This document shows, piece after piece, positions 50,887-60,061 of a DNA stretch of 64,000 nucleotides. Every line of letters begins with the position of its first letter. The first letter of the stretch is position 1. The position numbers and the translations under genes are program-made. This DNA is from Mariniflexile sp. AS56 (GTDB lineage: Bacteria; Bacteroidota; Bacteroidia; Flavobacteriales; Flavobacteriaceae): the NCBI RefSeq assembly GCF_030552475.1, contig NZ_JAUPED010000009.1:172212-236211 (forward strand). Direction: 5' to 3'. The notes below the pieces were generated by a model. It did not search any database. It was given only the letters and a program-made list of their open reading frames with translations, and was not told where the DNA came from.

Positions 50887-52620
50887 ATGGCTAAATTTAA
50901 ATTACGATTCGTTTTAATTACCCTGTTTTTTTGTACTGTAGTTTTTTCTCAGGAACACTATAAAGAAGACTTGTTTCATGCTGAAATTATGAAAAAAGCA
51001 GAGGCCTTTAAAAGCAATACGTTTTTTTACAAAGCGGCTTCCTTTTTTATTGAAAAGGAATGGAATTCTACCTTGGTTAATTCCATGAAGTTGCTAGATA
51101 CCTCAAAAGAGAATATCACGTTAACGGATTATGCGCATTACTTTAGAGGTTATAGTTTTAAACAAAAAAAGATGTTTAAAGAGGCTCAAAATGAATTTGA
51201 ATTGATATCGAAGGCGTTTGAGTTTTATTACCTAGTTACTGCGCGTTTGGGCCAAATAGCACTAGAGCAAAATCGGTTTGAAGAAGCAATTCCTTATTTT
51301 CAAGCTTTAAAAGAATTATCAGAAGAAGATTCGTTTTATTTTGAAAAGAGTGCCACTCTTAATAACTTAGGTTTATGTTATCTTCATTTAGGAGACTTTA
51401 AAAAAGCAGCACCATATTTAAGTGAAAGTGTCGAATTGAAAGAACAACAAAAAGATACTCTCGAGATAATAAATGCGTACATCAATGTCGCCAATTTATA
51501 TTACGAACAATATCAAGATGATTTAGCGATTCCGTACTTTGAGAAAGCCTATCAACTATCAAAAAAAATCAAGGATTTTAATGTCAAGAGAAGGTCCACC
51601 CTTAATATGGCTGTGGTAGAAGAAAATCGAAAAGATTTTGTGAAATCACTAGCTTATCGAAAAGAATATGAAAAATGGAAGGATTCTTTAAACGACCAGA
51701 ATAAAATATGGGAAGTCGCGAAACTCGAAAAAGAATTTGCAGTTAAAGAAAAACAAAAGGAAGTTGGTTTGCTGCAAGCCGAAAATAAAGCGAAAATAAT
51801 AGAGAGAAACGGGTTGTTGTATTCGGCAGTTGTACTGTTGTTTTTGTTAGGTATTTCCATATACTTCTATAAAGAGAAAGCCAAGGTTAATAAAATTATA
51901 GTGGCACAAAAAGAAGATTTGGATGCTTTGAATGCTACTAAAGATAAGCTATTCTCTGTTGTAAGTCATGATTTAAGATCGTCTGTAAATGCACTAAAAT
52001 CAAGTAACACGAAGTTGTTAGGCCATTTAGAAGCTAAGAATTTAGAGCAACTCGATAGCCTTTTGCATACTAATAGTGGCATTGTAAATGGCGCCTATAA
52101 TTTGTTAGATAATTTGTTGCATTGGGCATTATTACAAACCAAGCAATCTTATTTTGAAATTGCTTCCCTTCGTTTGTTTTTTATCGTAGAGCAAACGGCT
52201 TACAATTATAAACCCTTAATGCAAGAAAAGAACATTCAGTTTGATAATTCTGTTTTAAAAAGTGAAGTGGTTTTTGCAGACCAAGAATCGTTAAAAATTG
52301 TGTTGAGAAATTTATTAGACAATGCCATAAAATTTTCTAAACCTAACGGAAGTATTAAAATTTACACCAGAAGTACGACCGATGCTTTTTGCGATTTGGT
52401 TATTGAAGATTCTGGATTGGGGATGAGTGAGATTACCCGTTTGGAATTGTTAAAAGAGACGGGCATGCTCTCTAAAAAAGAGCATGAAGATGTGATAGGA
52501 ACCGGTTTAGGTTTACAATTATGTAAATCGATGATTAAAATTAATAAAGGTGAGTTTTCAATTGAAAGTGAGCTAGAAAAAGGCGCGAAAATGATTGTAT
52601 CTTTGCCTAAAACAACATGA
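50887..52620 (+). CDS. TPR-containing sensor histidine kinase
   Basis: A 577-residue protein with a signal peptide (LRFVLITLFFCTVVFS), a periplasmic array of tetratricopeptide-like repeats from about residue 75 to 270 (LNNLGLCYLHLGDFKKAAPY is a clear unit), a coiled stretch and one membrane helix (LLYSAVVLLFLLGISIYFY, about 300-318). The cytoplasmic kinase has His361 in VVSHDLRSSVNAL, then LRNLLDNAIKFSKPNG (N box), VIEDSGLGMS (G1) and GTGLGLQLCKSM (G2). It should phosphorylate the LytTR regulator encoded one base downstream. The TPR sensor implies a protein or peptide signal in the periplasm. Confidence 0.9.
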   Translation: MAKFKLRFVLITLFFCTVVFSQEHYKEDLFHAEIMKKAEAFKSNTFFYKAASFFIEKEWNSTLVNSMKLLDTSKENITLTDYAHYFRGYSFKQKKMFKEAQNEFELISKAFEFYYLVTARLGQIALEQNRFEEAIPYFQALKELSEEDSFYFEKSATLNNLGLCYLHLGDFKKAAPYLSESVELKEQQKDTLEIINAYINVANLYYEQYQDDLAIPYFEKAYQLSKKIKDFNVKRRSTLNMAVVEENRKDFVKSLAYRKEYEKWKDSLNDQNKIWEVAKLEKEFAVKEKQKEVGLLQAENKAKIIERNGLLYSAVVLLFLLGISIYFYKEKAKVNKIIVAQKEDLDALNATKDKLFSVVSHDLRSSVNALKSSNTKLLGHLEAKNLEQLDSLLHTNSGIVNGAYNLLDNLLHWALLQTKQSYFEIASLRLFFIVEQTAYNYKPLMQEKNIQFDNSVLKSEVVFADQESLKIVLRNLLDNAIKFSKPNGSIKIYTRSTTDAFCDLVIEDSGLGMSEITRLELLKETGMLSKKEHEDVIGTGLGLQLCKSMIKINKGEFSIESELEKGAKMIVSLPKTT

Positions 52621-52621
52621 G

Positions 52622-53368
52622 ATGGATAATGTAAATGTGCTTATTGTAGAAGATACACCTGCTGAAAGTGATGCTTTAATAAAGGTGCTTGAAGTTAATA
52701 ATTACAACATTGTTGGTGTGGCAACTAGCTTTAAAGCAGCACTCGATTTGTTTTATAATAATAAGATTGATATTGTTGTTATTGATATTTTTTTGAACGG
52801 GTTTCCTGAAGGAATTTCGTTTGCCGAAACTATAAATGGGAGTCCGAATGCCTCAAAACCATTTGTGTTTTTAACGAGTTCTACCGATAGGAAAATATTT
52901 GAAAGAGCCAAGTTAACACAGCCATTCAGTTATTTAATGAAACCGTTTAATGAGCTAGAAATTCTGTATGCCTTAGAAATGGCCGTAGAAAAATTTTACG
53001 CACAACCCGATGTGTTTTTAGGAGAGGAAGAAGATACTGTTATAAGTAACGAATACCTCTTTATAAAGAAAGGAAAGTCGCTTAAAAAAGTACTTATTGC
53101 AGATATAATTTATATTGAAGTAGAAGAGAAATACTGTAATATCATCACAGAAAATGAGAAGTTCGTAATTCTAATCTCGTTAACAAAAATGCTGAAATTA
53201 TTAGATGCTACCATTTTCTTTAGAACGCACAGAAACTATATTGTCAATTCCATTAAAATAATTGAAATAGTGCCAGGAGATAATCTTATTATGTTATCTG
53301 GTAATCACAAAGTAACACTAAGTGAAAATTATAAAGACTTCTTAAAAAAACTCCCTACTTTAAAATAA
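52622..53368 (+). CDS. LytTR-family response regulator
   Basis: A 248-residue regulator. The receiver has the acidic pair (VEDTPAES), Asp55 in VVIDIFLNGFPEG as phosphate acceptor, Thr/Ser in VFLTSSTD and Lys in YLMKPFNELEIL. The C-terminal LytTR domain reads FIKKGKSLKKVLIADIIYIE, FFRTHRNYIVNSIKI and ends SENYKDFLKKLP. ATG 52622 begins one base after the kinase stop, so the two form a coupled two-component system. Target genes are unknown; a self-regulated promoter or the adjacent small membrane gene are candidates. Confidence 0.92.
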   Translation: MDNVNVLIVEDTPAESDALIKVLEVNNYNIVGVATSFKAALDLFYNNKIDIVVIDIFLNGFPEGISFAETINGSPNASKPFVFLTSSTDRKIFERAKLTQPFSYLMKPFNELEILYALEMAVEKFYAQPDVFLGEEEDTVISNEYLFIKKGKSLKKVLIADIIYIEVEEKYCNIITENEKFVILISLTKMLKLLDATIFFRTHRNYIVNSIKIIEIVPGDNLIMLSGNHKVTLSENYKDFLKKLPTLK

Positions 53369-53654
53369 GTATAAAGAGAAACTCTAGCTTTTCTTATAAC
53401 TTTAAGTCGTACAGCTTCTAAAAAAACAACTTATAAACCATGGGATGTTTTCATTTTTCATGCTTATTTTCTAAATAAAATCATCTAAAATTTAATTAAA
53501 GAGGTCGCTGTTTTAAATATTTCCGCTCTTATGGATAAAAAAACCGCTTTCGTGCCTATTTTATGTAATTGCCTCTAGTTATGCTCTAGTTTTACAGAAG
53601 AAAAAGGAAGTTCTTTTCTGAAAAATAAGAAGTTACTAAAGTAAATTATAAAAA
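53369..53654. other. Intergenic stretch without recognised features
   Basis: About 285 AT-rich bases after the LytTR gene. I see no strong terminator, promoter box or RNA gene. The region just before 53655 (gtaaattataaaaa) may hold the translation start signals for the small gene that follows. Confidence 0.3.
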
Positions 53655-53771
53655 ATGATTGTACATAAGATGACTGATCAAACAAAATCTAATTACTGGA
53701 TGTTACTACTTGTAGTGGCTGTAGTAGTTCAGTTAGGAGTTTTAATATATCGAATATGTAAATTAATTTAG
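53655..53771 (+). CDS. Possible 38-residue single-TM small protein
   Basis: A short frame from ATG 53655 (or ATG 53670) to TAG 53769-53771 encodes a polar start (MTDQTKSNYW), one confident membrane helix (MLLLVVAVVVQLGVLIY) and a short basic end (RICKLI). The topology is typical of small regulatory membrane proteins. A strong bidirectional terminator follows at 53816-53846. No homologue is known to me, and short AT-rich frames can arise by chance, so this stays a candidate. Confidence 0.4.
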   Translation: MIVHKMTDQTKSNYWMLLLVVAVVVQLGVLIYRICKLI

Positions 53772-53815
53772 GCTATAAATAATAAGGGATATTAATTATA
53801 AGAATTAATTTAAAA

Positions 53816-53846
53816 AAAGAGAGCGCTAATAATTAGCGCTCTCTTT
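53816..53846. terminator. Bidirectional terminator between the small ORF and purH
   Basis: AAAGAGAGCGCTAA (53816-53829) pairs perfectly over 14 positions with TTAGCGCTCTCTTT (53833-53846) with a three-base loop, flanked by A and T runs on the two sides. Confidence 0.9.
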
Positions 53847-53868
53847 GTGATATATAATGTGTGTATGC

Positions 53869-55401
53869 TTAATGTTTGAAATGACGTGTTCCTGTCATCA
53901 CCATAGCTACATTGTTTTCATTACAGTAATCAATACTCAACTGGTCTTTAATAGAACCTCCTGGTTGAATAACCGAAGTAATACCTGCGTTTTTAGCAAT
54001 TTCTACACAATCAGGAAACGGGAAAAAAGCATCACTTGCCATAACAGCTCCTGTTAAATCAAATTTAAAAGTTTGTGCTTTGTGAATTGCTTGCTCTAAA
54101 GCATCTACACGACTGGTTTGTCCAGTTCCGCTAGCCAATAGTTTTTTGTTTTTTACTAAAACGATGGTATTCGATTTTGTGTGCTTACAAATTTTTGAAG
54201 CAAATATTAAATCGTCTAAATCGTCGTTAGATGGTTTTGTGTTTGTAACGTATGTTAAACCTTCAATAGTATCTGTAACATTGTTTCTGTCTTGAACTAA
54301 AACACCGTTTAAACAAGATCTCACGTTGGTTTGTGGTAAAACCACATCTTTAAGAATTAAAATAATTCTGTTTTTCTTGCCTTTAAGAATTTCTAAAGCT
54401 TCTGCATTGTATGAAGGAGCGATCACAACCTCACAGAACAAGCTACTAATTTCTTCGGCAGTTGCTTTATCTATTTCAGTATTACTAATTAATACACCAC
54501 CAAAAGCAGAAACAGGGTCTCCTGCTAAAGCATCTTTATAAGCTTGGTGAATGCTGTTGGCTTGTGCAAAACCACAAGCATTGTTGTGTTTTAATATCGC
54601 AAACGTAGGTGCTTCACCTTTAAATTCGTTTATTAAATTAACGGCAGCATCAACATCTAAAAGGTTGTTGTAGCTTAATTCTTTTCCGTTAAGTTTTGTG
54701 AAAATCGCATCGAAATCACCAAAGAAAGATCCTTTTTGGTGTGGGTTTTCACCGTAACGAAGTGTTTTTCCTTTAGTTTCGCTAATTTTTAAAACAGTTT
54801 CTTCATTGTTTTGGTTGAAGTAATTAAAAATAGCTGTGTCGTAATGAGATGATACATTAAATGCTTTTCCTGCAAAACGTCTTCTGTCTTCTTCAGAAAT
54901 ACTTCCGTTATTAGCTGAAATAAGTTCTAAAAATTCGGCATAATCATCAACAGATGCTACACAAACAACGTCTGCAAAGTTTTTAGCAGCAGCACGAATT
55001 AGTGAAATACCACCTATGTCAATTTTTTCAATAATATCTTGTGAGCTTGCACCTGAAGCAACTGTTTTTTCAAACGGATATAAATCAACAATAACCACAT
55101 CAATTTGAGGGATATCAAATTCCTTCAATTCTTTAACGTCACCGTCATGGTTTTGTCTGTTTAAAATACCACCAAATACTTTTGGGTGTAATGTTTTTAC
55201 ACGACCACCAAGAATAGAAGGGTAAGATGTTACTTCTTCTACAGGAACCACATCAATACCTAAATCGTTAATAAATGTTTGGGTACCACCAGTAGAATAA
55301 ATGGTTACACCTTGCTCGTTTAGTTTTCTAACAATAGGCTCTAAACCGTCTTTACTAAATACGGATATTAATGCTGATTTTACTGTTTTTTCGTTGCTCA
55401 T
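53869..55401 (-). CDS. purH: Bifunctional AICAR transformylase / IMP cyclohydrolase
   Basis: At 510 residues this catalyses the last two steps of IMP synthesis. The N-terminal cyclohydrolase part (KSALISVFSKDGLEPIVRKL, IYSTGGTQTFINDLGI, EVTSYPSILGGRVKTLHPKV) is followed by the transformylase (LRYGENPHQKGSF, AILKHNNACGFAQ, DPVSAFGGVLISNTEID, and the C-terminal MASDAFFPFPDCVEIAKNAG). Length and motif order are normal. It has a well-formed promoter at 55425-55453 and shares a strong terminator on the other side. Confidence 0.97.
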   Translation of the reverse strand: MSNEKTVKSALISVFSKDGLEPIVRKLNEQGVTIYSTGGTQTFINDLGIDVVPVEEVTSYPSILGGRVKTLHPKVFGGILNRQNHDGDVKELKEFDIPQIDVVIVDLYPFEKTVASGASSQDIIEKIDIGGISLIRAAAKNFADVVCVASVDDYAEFLELISANNGSISEEDRRRFAGKAFNVSSHYDTAIFNYFNQNNEETVLKISETKGKTLRYGENPHQKGSFFGDFDAIFTKLNGKELSYNNLLDVDAAVNLINEFKGEAPTFAILKHNNACGFAQANSIHQAYKDALAGDPVSAFGGVLISNTEIDKATAEEISSLFCEVVIAPSYNAEALEILKGKKNRIILILKDVVLPQTNVRSCLNGVLVQDRNNVTDTIEGLTYVTNTKPSNDDLDDLIFASKICKHTKSNTIVLVKNKKLLASGTGQTSRVDALEQAIHKAQTFKFDLTGAVMASDAFFPFPDCVEIAKNAGITSVIQPGGSIKDQLSIDYCNENNVAMVMTGTRHFKH

Positions 55402-55424
55402 TTTTTTAATCTGATTAGAAGTTG

Positions 55425-55453
55425 CAAAAGTAGTTATTTCAACTAAAATACAA
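55425..55453 (-). promoter_or_regulatory. Promoter of purH (-33 TTG, -7 TACTTTTG)
   Basis: On the minus strand TTG (55453-55451), an 18-base spacer and TACTTTTG (55432-55425) fit the Bacteroidota consensus. The start codon follows about 23 bases further on. No PurR-type operator was recognised. Confidence 0.65.
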
Positions 55454-55586
55454 CTGTTTATAAAATAAAAAAGGAGTCGATTTTTTAACTAAATATGAAA
55501 ATTAGCAACAAGGTTTTTTAAATTCCAAAATTTCAATGTGAAATTTCTTGCGTGGGTATTTATGCTTGTTTTTTTTTAATTTAAAT

Positions 55587-56045
55587 TTATGCCACTATAG
55601 TTGCCACTTGCGTACAAACAAATTCTAGAAAACGTTCGTCTGCTTCGGTGAAAGGGTCTGGGGTGTTAGAGTCGATATCAATCTGTCCAATATTTTCGCC
55701 ATTTACAAAAATAGGGATTACAATTTCAGCCTTTACAGTAATACTGCAGGCAATATAATTGTCTTGCGCAGCCACATCGGGCACTACAAAGTTTTGATTG
55801 CTTACGGCTACTTGTCCGCATATGCCTTTTCCAAACGGGATGATGGTGTGATCTGTTGGTGCGCCAACATATGGCCCTAAAATAAGTTCTTCTTTTTTGC
55901 CATTTCTAAAGTAAAACCCCACCCAATTGTAGTGGTTAATATGTTTTTCAAGTAATTCGCAAATGTTTAAAAGGCGATCGTTTACTGTTTTATTCGTGTT
56001 TAAAACAATAGTTTCTACTTGGGGTTTTAATAGTTCAAAAGTCAT
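55587..56045 (-). CDS. Free methionine-(R)-sulfoxide reductase (GAF domain)
   Basis: A 152-residue single GAF-domain protein of the fRMsr type, which reduces free methionine-R-sulfoxide. Cys76 in GKGICGQ and Cys100 in YIACSITVKAEIVIPI are 24 apart, matching the resolving and catalytic pair of the family. The third Cys of the E. coli enzyme corresponds to His66 here (PTDHTIIPFGKG), so only one disulfide is possible. ATG 56045 is chosen because a -7 box lies just upstream and MTFELLKPQVETI fits the family start; a longer frame from 56105 would span that promoter. It is divergent from xrtF. Confidence 0.85.
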   Translation of the reverse strand: MTFELLKPQVETIVLNTNKTVNDRLLNICELLEKHINHYNWVGFYFRNGKKEELILGPYVGAPTDHTIIPFGKGICGQVAVSNQNFVVPDVAAQDNYIACSITVKAEIVIPIFVNGENIGQIDIDSNTPDPFTEADERFLEFVCTQVATIVA

Positions 56046-56062
56046 AACATCAAAAGTTTTGG

Positions 56063-56070
56063 CAAAAGTA
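56063..56070 (-). promoter_or_regulatory. Bacteroidota -7 box (TACTTTTG) for the fRMsr gene
   Basis: On the minus strand TACTTTTG lies 17 bases before ATG 56045. Its position within the longer possible frame is the reason to use the later start. Confidence 0.6.
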
Positions 56071-56137
56071 TTTAAAATGGGGTGAATATTATATTTGGTT
56101 TGCATAATTTTAACCTTATAAATAGATTACGTTTTTT

Positions 56138-56680
56138 TTGAAGTCACTCCTAGTAAAATATAAGTTAGTTATCCGGTTTATGCTTGCGTTTTTGTTGGTG
56201 TATATGATCTTGTCTGTGATGTATAAGTTTTATTTACAGTTTTCAGACGGGTCTAAATACTATCCCGATTACATGACGCATTTAGTCGCGATGCAAAGTG
56301 ACGCTTTGTTAGATGCCTTAGGATACGATGTGGAAATGCTGCCGCACCCCAATGAACCCTCTATGAAAGTGGTACTTAATGGTACTTATTTAGCCCGAGT
56401 TATAGAAGGGTGCAATTCTATAAGTGTGATTATTTTATTTGTATCGTTCATAGCGGCGTTTGCTTCTAAATTTAAAACCACGTTTTTTTATATGCTTGCT
56501 GGTAGCGTGCTACTTTATACGGTAAACCTATTGCGTATTGTATTGTTGAGTATTGGCTTGTATCATTTTCCGCAACAAAAAGATGTTTTTCACACCGTTG
56601 TATTTCCTGCCGTTATTTACGGAATGGTTTTTCTATTGTGGGTGTTTTGGGTAAACAGATTTTCTAAACTAAAAAAATAG
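56138..56680 (+). CDS. xrtF: Exosortase family protein XrtF
   Basis: A 180-residue integral membrane protein with the exosortase triad: Cys92 in RVIEGCNSISVIILF, Arg133 in VNLLRIVLL and His152 in VFHTVVFPAVIYG. Exosortases are thought to cut and process C-terminal sorting signals on exported proteins. The XrtF assignment rests on its short length and on the partner gene that begins one base after its stop. The start is TTG 56138, with no ATG near the first helix before residue 15. No sorting substrate was found in this window. Confidence 0.88.
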   Translation: MKSLLVKYKLVIRFMLAFLLVYMILSVMYKFYLQFSDGSKYYPDYMTHLVAMQSDALLDALGYDVEMLPHPNEPSMKVVLNGTYLARVIEGCNSISVIILFVSFIAAFASKFKTTFFYMLAGSVLLYTVNLLRIVLLSIGLYHFPQQKDVFHTVVFPAVIYGMVFLLWVFWVNRFSKLKK

Positions 56681-56681
56681 T

Positions 56682-57110
56682 ATGCAGAAACACATTACAT
56701 ATATCTTGGTTTTTTGTTTAGTTGGCGTATTAGTTTTAATTCGGTTATTTGAAAACGAACTGTTTTACGATCCCTATTTAATATTCTTCCAAAACGATTA
56801 TTTGTATATCGATAGTCCTAGACGTGAGGTGTTTAAAGTTACCATGTTTACTGGGTTGCGCTACGTGTTAAACAGTGCCACGTCGTTGGGTATTCTGTAT
56901 TTAGTTTTTAAAGATAAAAGCATAGTGAAATTTTCTACGCTTGTTTATGCACTGGCATTTCTAGCCTTAATTACGGTTTATCTATATTTTGTAATTAACC
57001 CAAGGCAAAAAGATTACTATTTGTTTTTCAATTTACGACGGTTTTTAATTCAGCCTATTATTTTAATATTGCTGTTGCCAGCATTTTATTACCATAAACT
57101 TAGAAGTTAA
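56682..57110 (+). CDS. Exosortase F system-associated membrane protein
   Basis: A 142-residue membrane protein with four predicted helices (YILVFCLVGVLVLIRLF, YVLNSATSLGILYLVF, LVYALAFLALITVYLYF, FLIQPIILILLLPAFYY) and a periplasmic loop rich in aromatics (FENELFYDPYLIFFQNDYLY). It matches the small partner protein that always sits beside XrtF in Flavobacteriia. It starts one base after the xrtF stop. Its role with the exosortase is unknown. Confidence 0.85.
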   Translation: MQKHITYILVFCLVGVLVLIRLFENELFYDPYLIFFQNDYLYIDSPRREVFKVTMFTGLRYVLNSATSLGILYLVFKDKSIVKFSTLVYALAFLALITVYLYFVINPRQKDYYLFFNLRRFLIQPIILILLLPAFYYHKLRS

Positions 57111-57159
57111 GGTGGCATAAAAGTAAGGCCGCGTTTTAGATTTTTTGTATTTTCGCAGT

Positions 57160-57573
57160 GTGATAAAACAGATTCTACATAAAAGTTTTTCGGCACTCCT
57201 AGCTTTGCTTGTGTTGTTTTCAACAGTATCTTTTACTATTGAGAAGCATTTTTGTGGTGATGTGTTGGTAAATGTCTCTGTTTATACCGAAGCTCAAAAA
57301 TGTATTTTAGAAGCTTTTGAAGCAGAGCAAGAAGTGCTCACAAAGAAAATATGTTGTACAGATGAAATTAAAATTATTCAAGGTCAAGAGAATTTAAGAC
57401 TGACTACTTTTGAAGATTTTGATTTCAATAAGCAACTTTTTATTGCGAACATTAAGCTTGTTTTTAGTGATGCTTTTGAAGGGTTACGAGAATATGTAGT
57501 TCCTCATAAAAACTACTCACCACCCAATTTGGTTGCCGATATTCAGGTTTTAGACCAAGTTTTCATTATTTGA
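57160..57573 (+). CDS. HYC_CC_PP family exported protein
   Basis: The 137-residue product is an exported protein (FSALLALLVLFSTVSFTIE) with the three conserved spots that name the family: HFC in EKHFCGD (Phe here in place of the usual Tyr), CC in TKKICCTDE, and PP in KNYSPPNL. The Cys pairs suggest metal or redox chemistry in the periplasm. The gene precedes a TonB receptor and an HMA-domain protein, so heavy-metal (perhaps copper) handling is likely. GTG 57160 is preferred over TTG 57145, because the latter lies in a box (TATTTTCG) one mismatch from the -7 consensus. Confidence 0.8.
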   Translation: MIKQILHKSFSALLALLVLFSTVSFTIEKHFCGDVLVNVSVYTEAQKCILEAFEAEQEVLTKKICCTDEIKIIQGQENLRLTTFEDFDFNKQLFIANIKLVFSDAFEGLREYVVPHKNYSPPNLVADIQVLDQVFII

Positions 57574-57709
57574 TTCCTATATTTTTTGTTTCTGCATGTG
57601 CTCGGTTATTAGCGAGTAAGCATGCCAACTTATTATTTCAAAATATTTAAAAACCATAAATAGCGCTACGAATTAGAATTCAAAGCGCGTGGTGAATTTC
57701 ATTTATATA

Positions 57710-59956
57710 ATGACAACAAAAAATTTAGTATTTATACTTTTTATACTTCCGTTTATAAGCATATCCCAGGAACATATTTCGGGTATTATTATGGAAGCTA
57801 ATGAGAAAAATGAGCGTATAAGTTTAGCGGGTGCCAATGTGTACTGGCTTCATACAACCATAGGAACGGTTACCGATTTGGATGGAACCTTTACGCTTTC
57901 CTATTCAAAAGAAAACACAAAATTGGTTATTAGTTATGTAGGGTATAAAACAGATACTCTAACTATTTCAAAACCAAAACAGGTGCGCCATTGGTTGCAA
58001 CCAACCGATAATTTGAATTCGGTAACCGTAACCTCAAGAAAGCAAGCAACCGCAAAATCGTATTTACAGGCAACAAATACCTTTACGGTAAGTAGTGACG
58101 AATTGCTGAAAGCAGCCTGCTGTAACTTGTCGGAAAGTTTTGAAACCAACCCATCTATCGATGTTAATTTTGCCGATGCCGTTACAGGTACGCGTCAAAT
58201 AAAAATGTTGGGTTTAACAAGTCCATATATCTTAATCGCTACAGAGAATATTCCATCCATACGTGGGGCGTCTCAAGCTTTTGGGTTGAGTTTTATTCCT
58301 GGAACTTGGGTAGAAAGTATTCAAATTACCAAAGGAGCGGGAAGTGCTGTAAATGGTTATGAAAGTATTGCGGGGCAAATAAATGCGGAATTGGTAAAAC
58401 CATCAACCGACGATAAATTATTTATAAACCTTTACGCTGCCAGTAGTGAACGTGTGGAATTAAATACGCACATAAACACCAAAGTAAGCGATAAATGGCA
58501 TACTGGTTTGTATCTGCATGGTAACACACACCAAAATGTACACGATGTAAATAATGATGGGTTTCTAGATATGCCACAGTACGACCAAATAAATATTATG
58601 AACCGTTGGCAGTATACCAATGCTGAAAAGGGTTTTGTGAGTTTTATTAATTTGAAGTTTTTAAATGATGAAAAGCAAACAGGTCAAATAGGTTTCAATC
58701 CTAAAACAGATAAGCTTACAACAAATGCTTGGGGAAGTGAAATTGATACGAGACGTTATGAGATTTCGGCAAAATTGGGTTATGTAAACCCTGAGATTCC
58801 TTGGCAAAGTGTGGGGGTACAATCGGCATTCAGTAGTCATAAACAGGCTTCTTATTTTGGATTGAAACAGTACGATATAATGCATAATAGTTTATACTCT
58901 ACTATTATTTATAATTCCATTATAAGCGATTCTCGTCATAGAATAAAAACGGGGGTAAGTTATACCTACGATCATTATGATGAGTTGGTAAACACCACAG
59001 ATTATGAACGTACCGAAACTTCGGTAGGTGCTTTTTTTGAATACAATTATGATAATTTAGATAAGTTAAATGTAACCGCTGGTGTGCGAGTAGACCATCA
59101 TAATTTATTGGGCACTTTTGTAACACCACGTATTCATGCGCGTTATACGCCTTGGGAAAAATCGGCTTTACGAGCGTCTGTAGGTCGTGGCAAGCGTAGT
59201 GCCAATATTTTTGCCGAAAACCAAAGTATGTTTTCAACATCAAGAACCATTAATATTCTAAATACAACAGGCACTATTTATGGTTTAGATCCTGAAATTG
59301 CTTGGAATTATGGTGTGTCTTACCTACAAGGTTTTAACCTGTTTGGAAGAAAAGCAGATGTGACCGTCGATTTTTATAAAACCGATTTTAAAAACCAAGT
59401 GGTTGTAGATTATGAAAACCCACAGGAGGTTAATTTTTATAACCTTAACGGATCAAGTTTTGCCAACAGTTTTCAAACGGAAGTTAATTATAATGTATTT
59501 AACCAAGTCGATTTGCGATTGGCTTATAAATTCTATGAAGTAAAAACCCAGTATGCTTCCGGGAAGTTAGAAAAGCCATTAACGCCTAAACATCGCCTAT
59601 TCGCAAATGCGTCTTATGAAACGCATGTACGCGAAAACGCTACCGGACATTGGAAGTTTGATGCCACCTTTAATTGGTTGGGTGAACAGCGGTTTTCATC
59701 AACAGCAACAAGTCCAGTGGCGTACCAATTACCAGATAAAACACCTAAGTTGGCTACGTTAAACGTGCAAATAACCAAAGTGTTTTCTTCTAAATTTGAA
59801 GTATATTTAGGCGGTGAAAATGTTACAAATGTGAGGCAAAGCAATCCTATTTTAGCGGCCGATGATCCTTTTGGTTCGAATTTTGATACCACTTTTGTAT
59901 ACGGACCCATTTTTGGGAGTATGTATTACGCAGGGTTGCGATATAGAATAAAATAA
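57710..59956 (+). CDS. TonB-dependent outer-membrane receptor, probable metal uptake
   Basis: A 748-residue receptor: signal peptide (LVFILFILPFISIS), a carboxypeptidase-like N-terminal extension (GANVYWLHTTIGTVTDLDGT), a plug domain (SIQITKGAGSAVNGYESIAG) and a 22-strand barrel ending in GLRYRIK. The plug has AACCNLSESFETNPSIDVNF with two adjacent Cys, unusual and typical of receptors beside metal proteins. Between a HYC_CC_PP gene and an HMA gene it probably imports a metal chelate or copper complex. ATG 57710 is used in preference to the GTG 57689 frame. The ligand is not known. Confidence 0.87.
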   Translation: MTTKNLVFILFILPFISISQEHISGIIMEANEKNERISLAGANVYWLHTTIGTVTDLDGTFTLSYSKENTKLVISYVGYKTDTLTISKPKQVRHWLQPTDNLNSVTVTSRKQATAKSYLQATNTFTVSSDELLKAACCNLSESFETNPSIDVNFADAVTGTRQIKMLGLTSPYILIATENIPSIRGASQAFGLSFIPGTWVESIQITKGAGSAVNGYESIAGQINAELVKPSTDDKLFINLYAASSERVELNTHINTKVSDKWHTGLYLHGNTHQNVHDVNNDGFLDMPQYDQINIMNRWQYTNAEKGFVSFINLKFLNDEKQTGQIGFNPKTDKLTTNAWGSEIDTRRYEISAKLGYVNPEIPWQSVGVQSAFSSHKQASYFGLKQYDIMHNSLYSTIIYNSIISDSRHRIKTGVSYTYDHYDELVNTTDYERTETSVGAFFEYNYDNLDKLNVTAGVRVDHHNLLGTFVTPRIHARYTPWEKSALRASVGRGKRSANIFAENQSMFSTSRTINILNTTGTIYGLDPEIAWNYGVSYLQGFNLFGRKADVTVDFYKTDFKNQVVVDYENPQEVNFYNLNGSSFANSFQTEVNYNVFNQVDLRLAYKFYEVKTQYASGKLEKPLTPKHRLFANASYETHVRENATGHWKFDATFNWLGEQRFSSTATSPVAYQLPDKTPKLATLNVQITKVFSSKFEVYLGGENVTNVRQSNPILAADDPFGSNFDTTFVYGPIFGSMYYAGLRYRIK

Positions 59957-59968
59957 TAATTAAATAAC

Positions 59969-60030
59969 CGTCATTACGGAGAAGTCTGACTGAAGTAATC
60001 TCATATTAATTTTATAGATTACCATGTCTT
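59969..60030 (+). repeat. Dispersed CGTCATT-type palindromic intergenic repeat
   Basis: It starts cgtcattacgg, continues agtctgactgaagtaatctc, and has TAATCT (59996-60001) pairing with AGATTA (60016-60021). It lies between the TonB receptor and the HMA gene. The 4149-4205 stretch looks like a degraded relative. Confidence 0.55.
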
Positions 60031-60061
60031 AAAGAGATACGTATTGACAAAATCAAACACT

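Noticed and set aside
57145..57159. TTG start for the HYC_CC_PP gene
   Set aside because: It is in a -7-like box; GTG 57160 gives a better signal peptide start.
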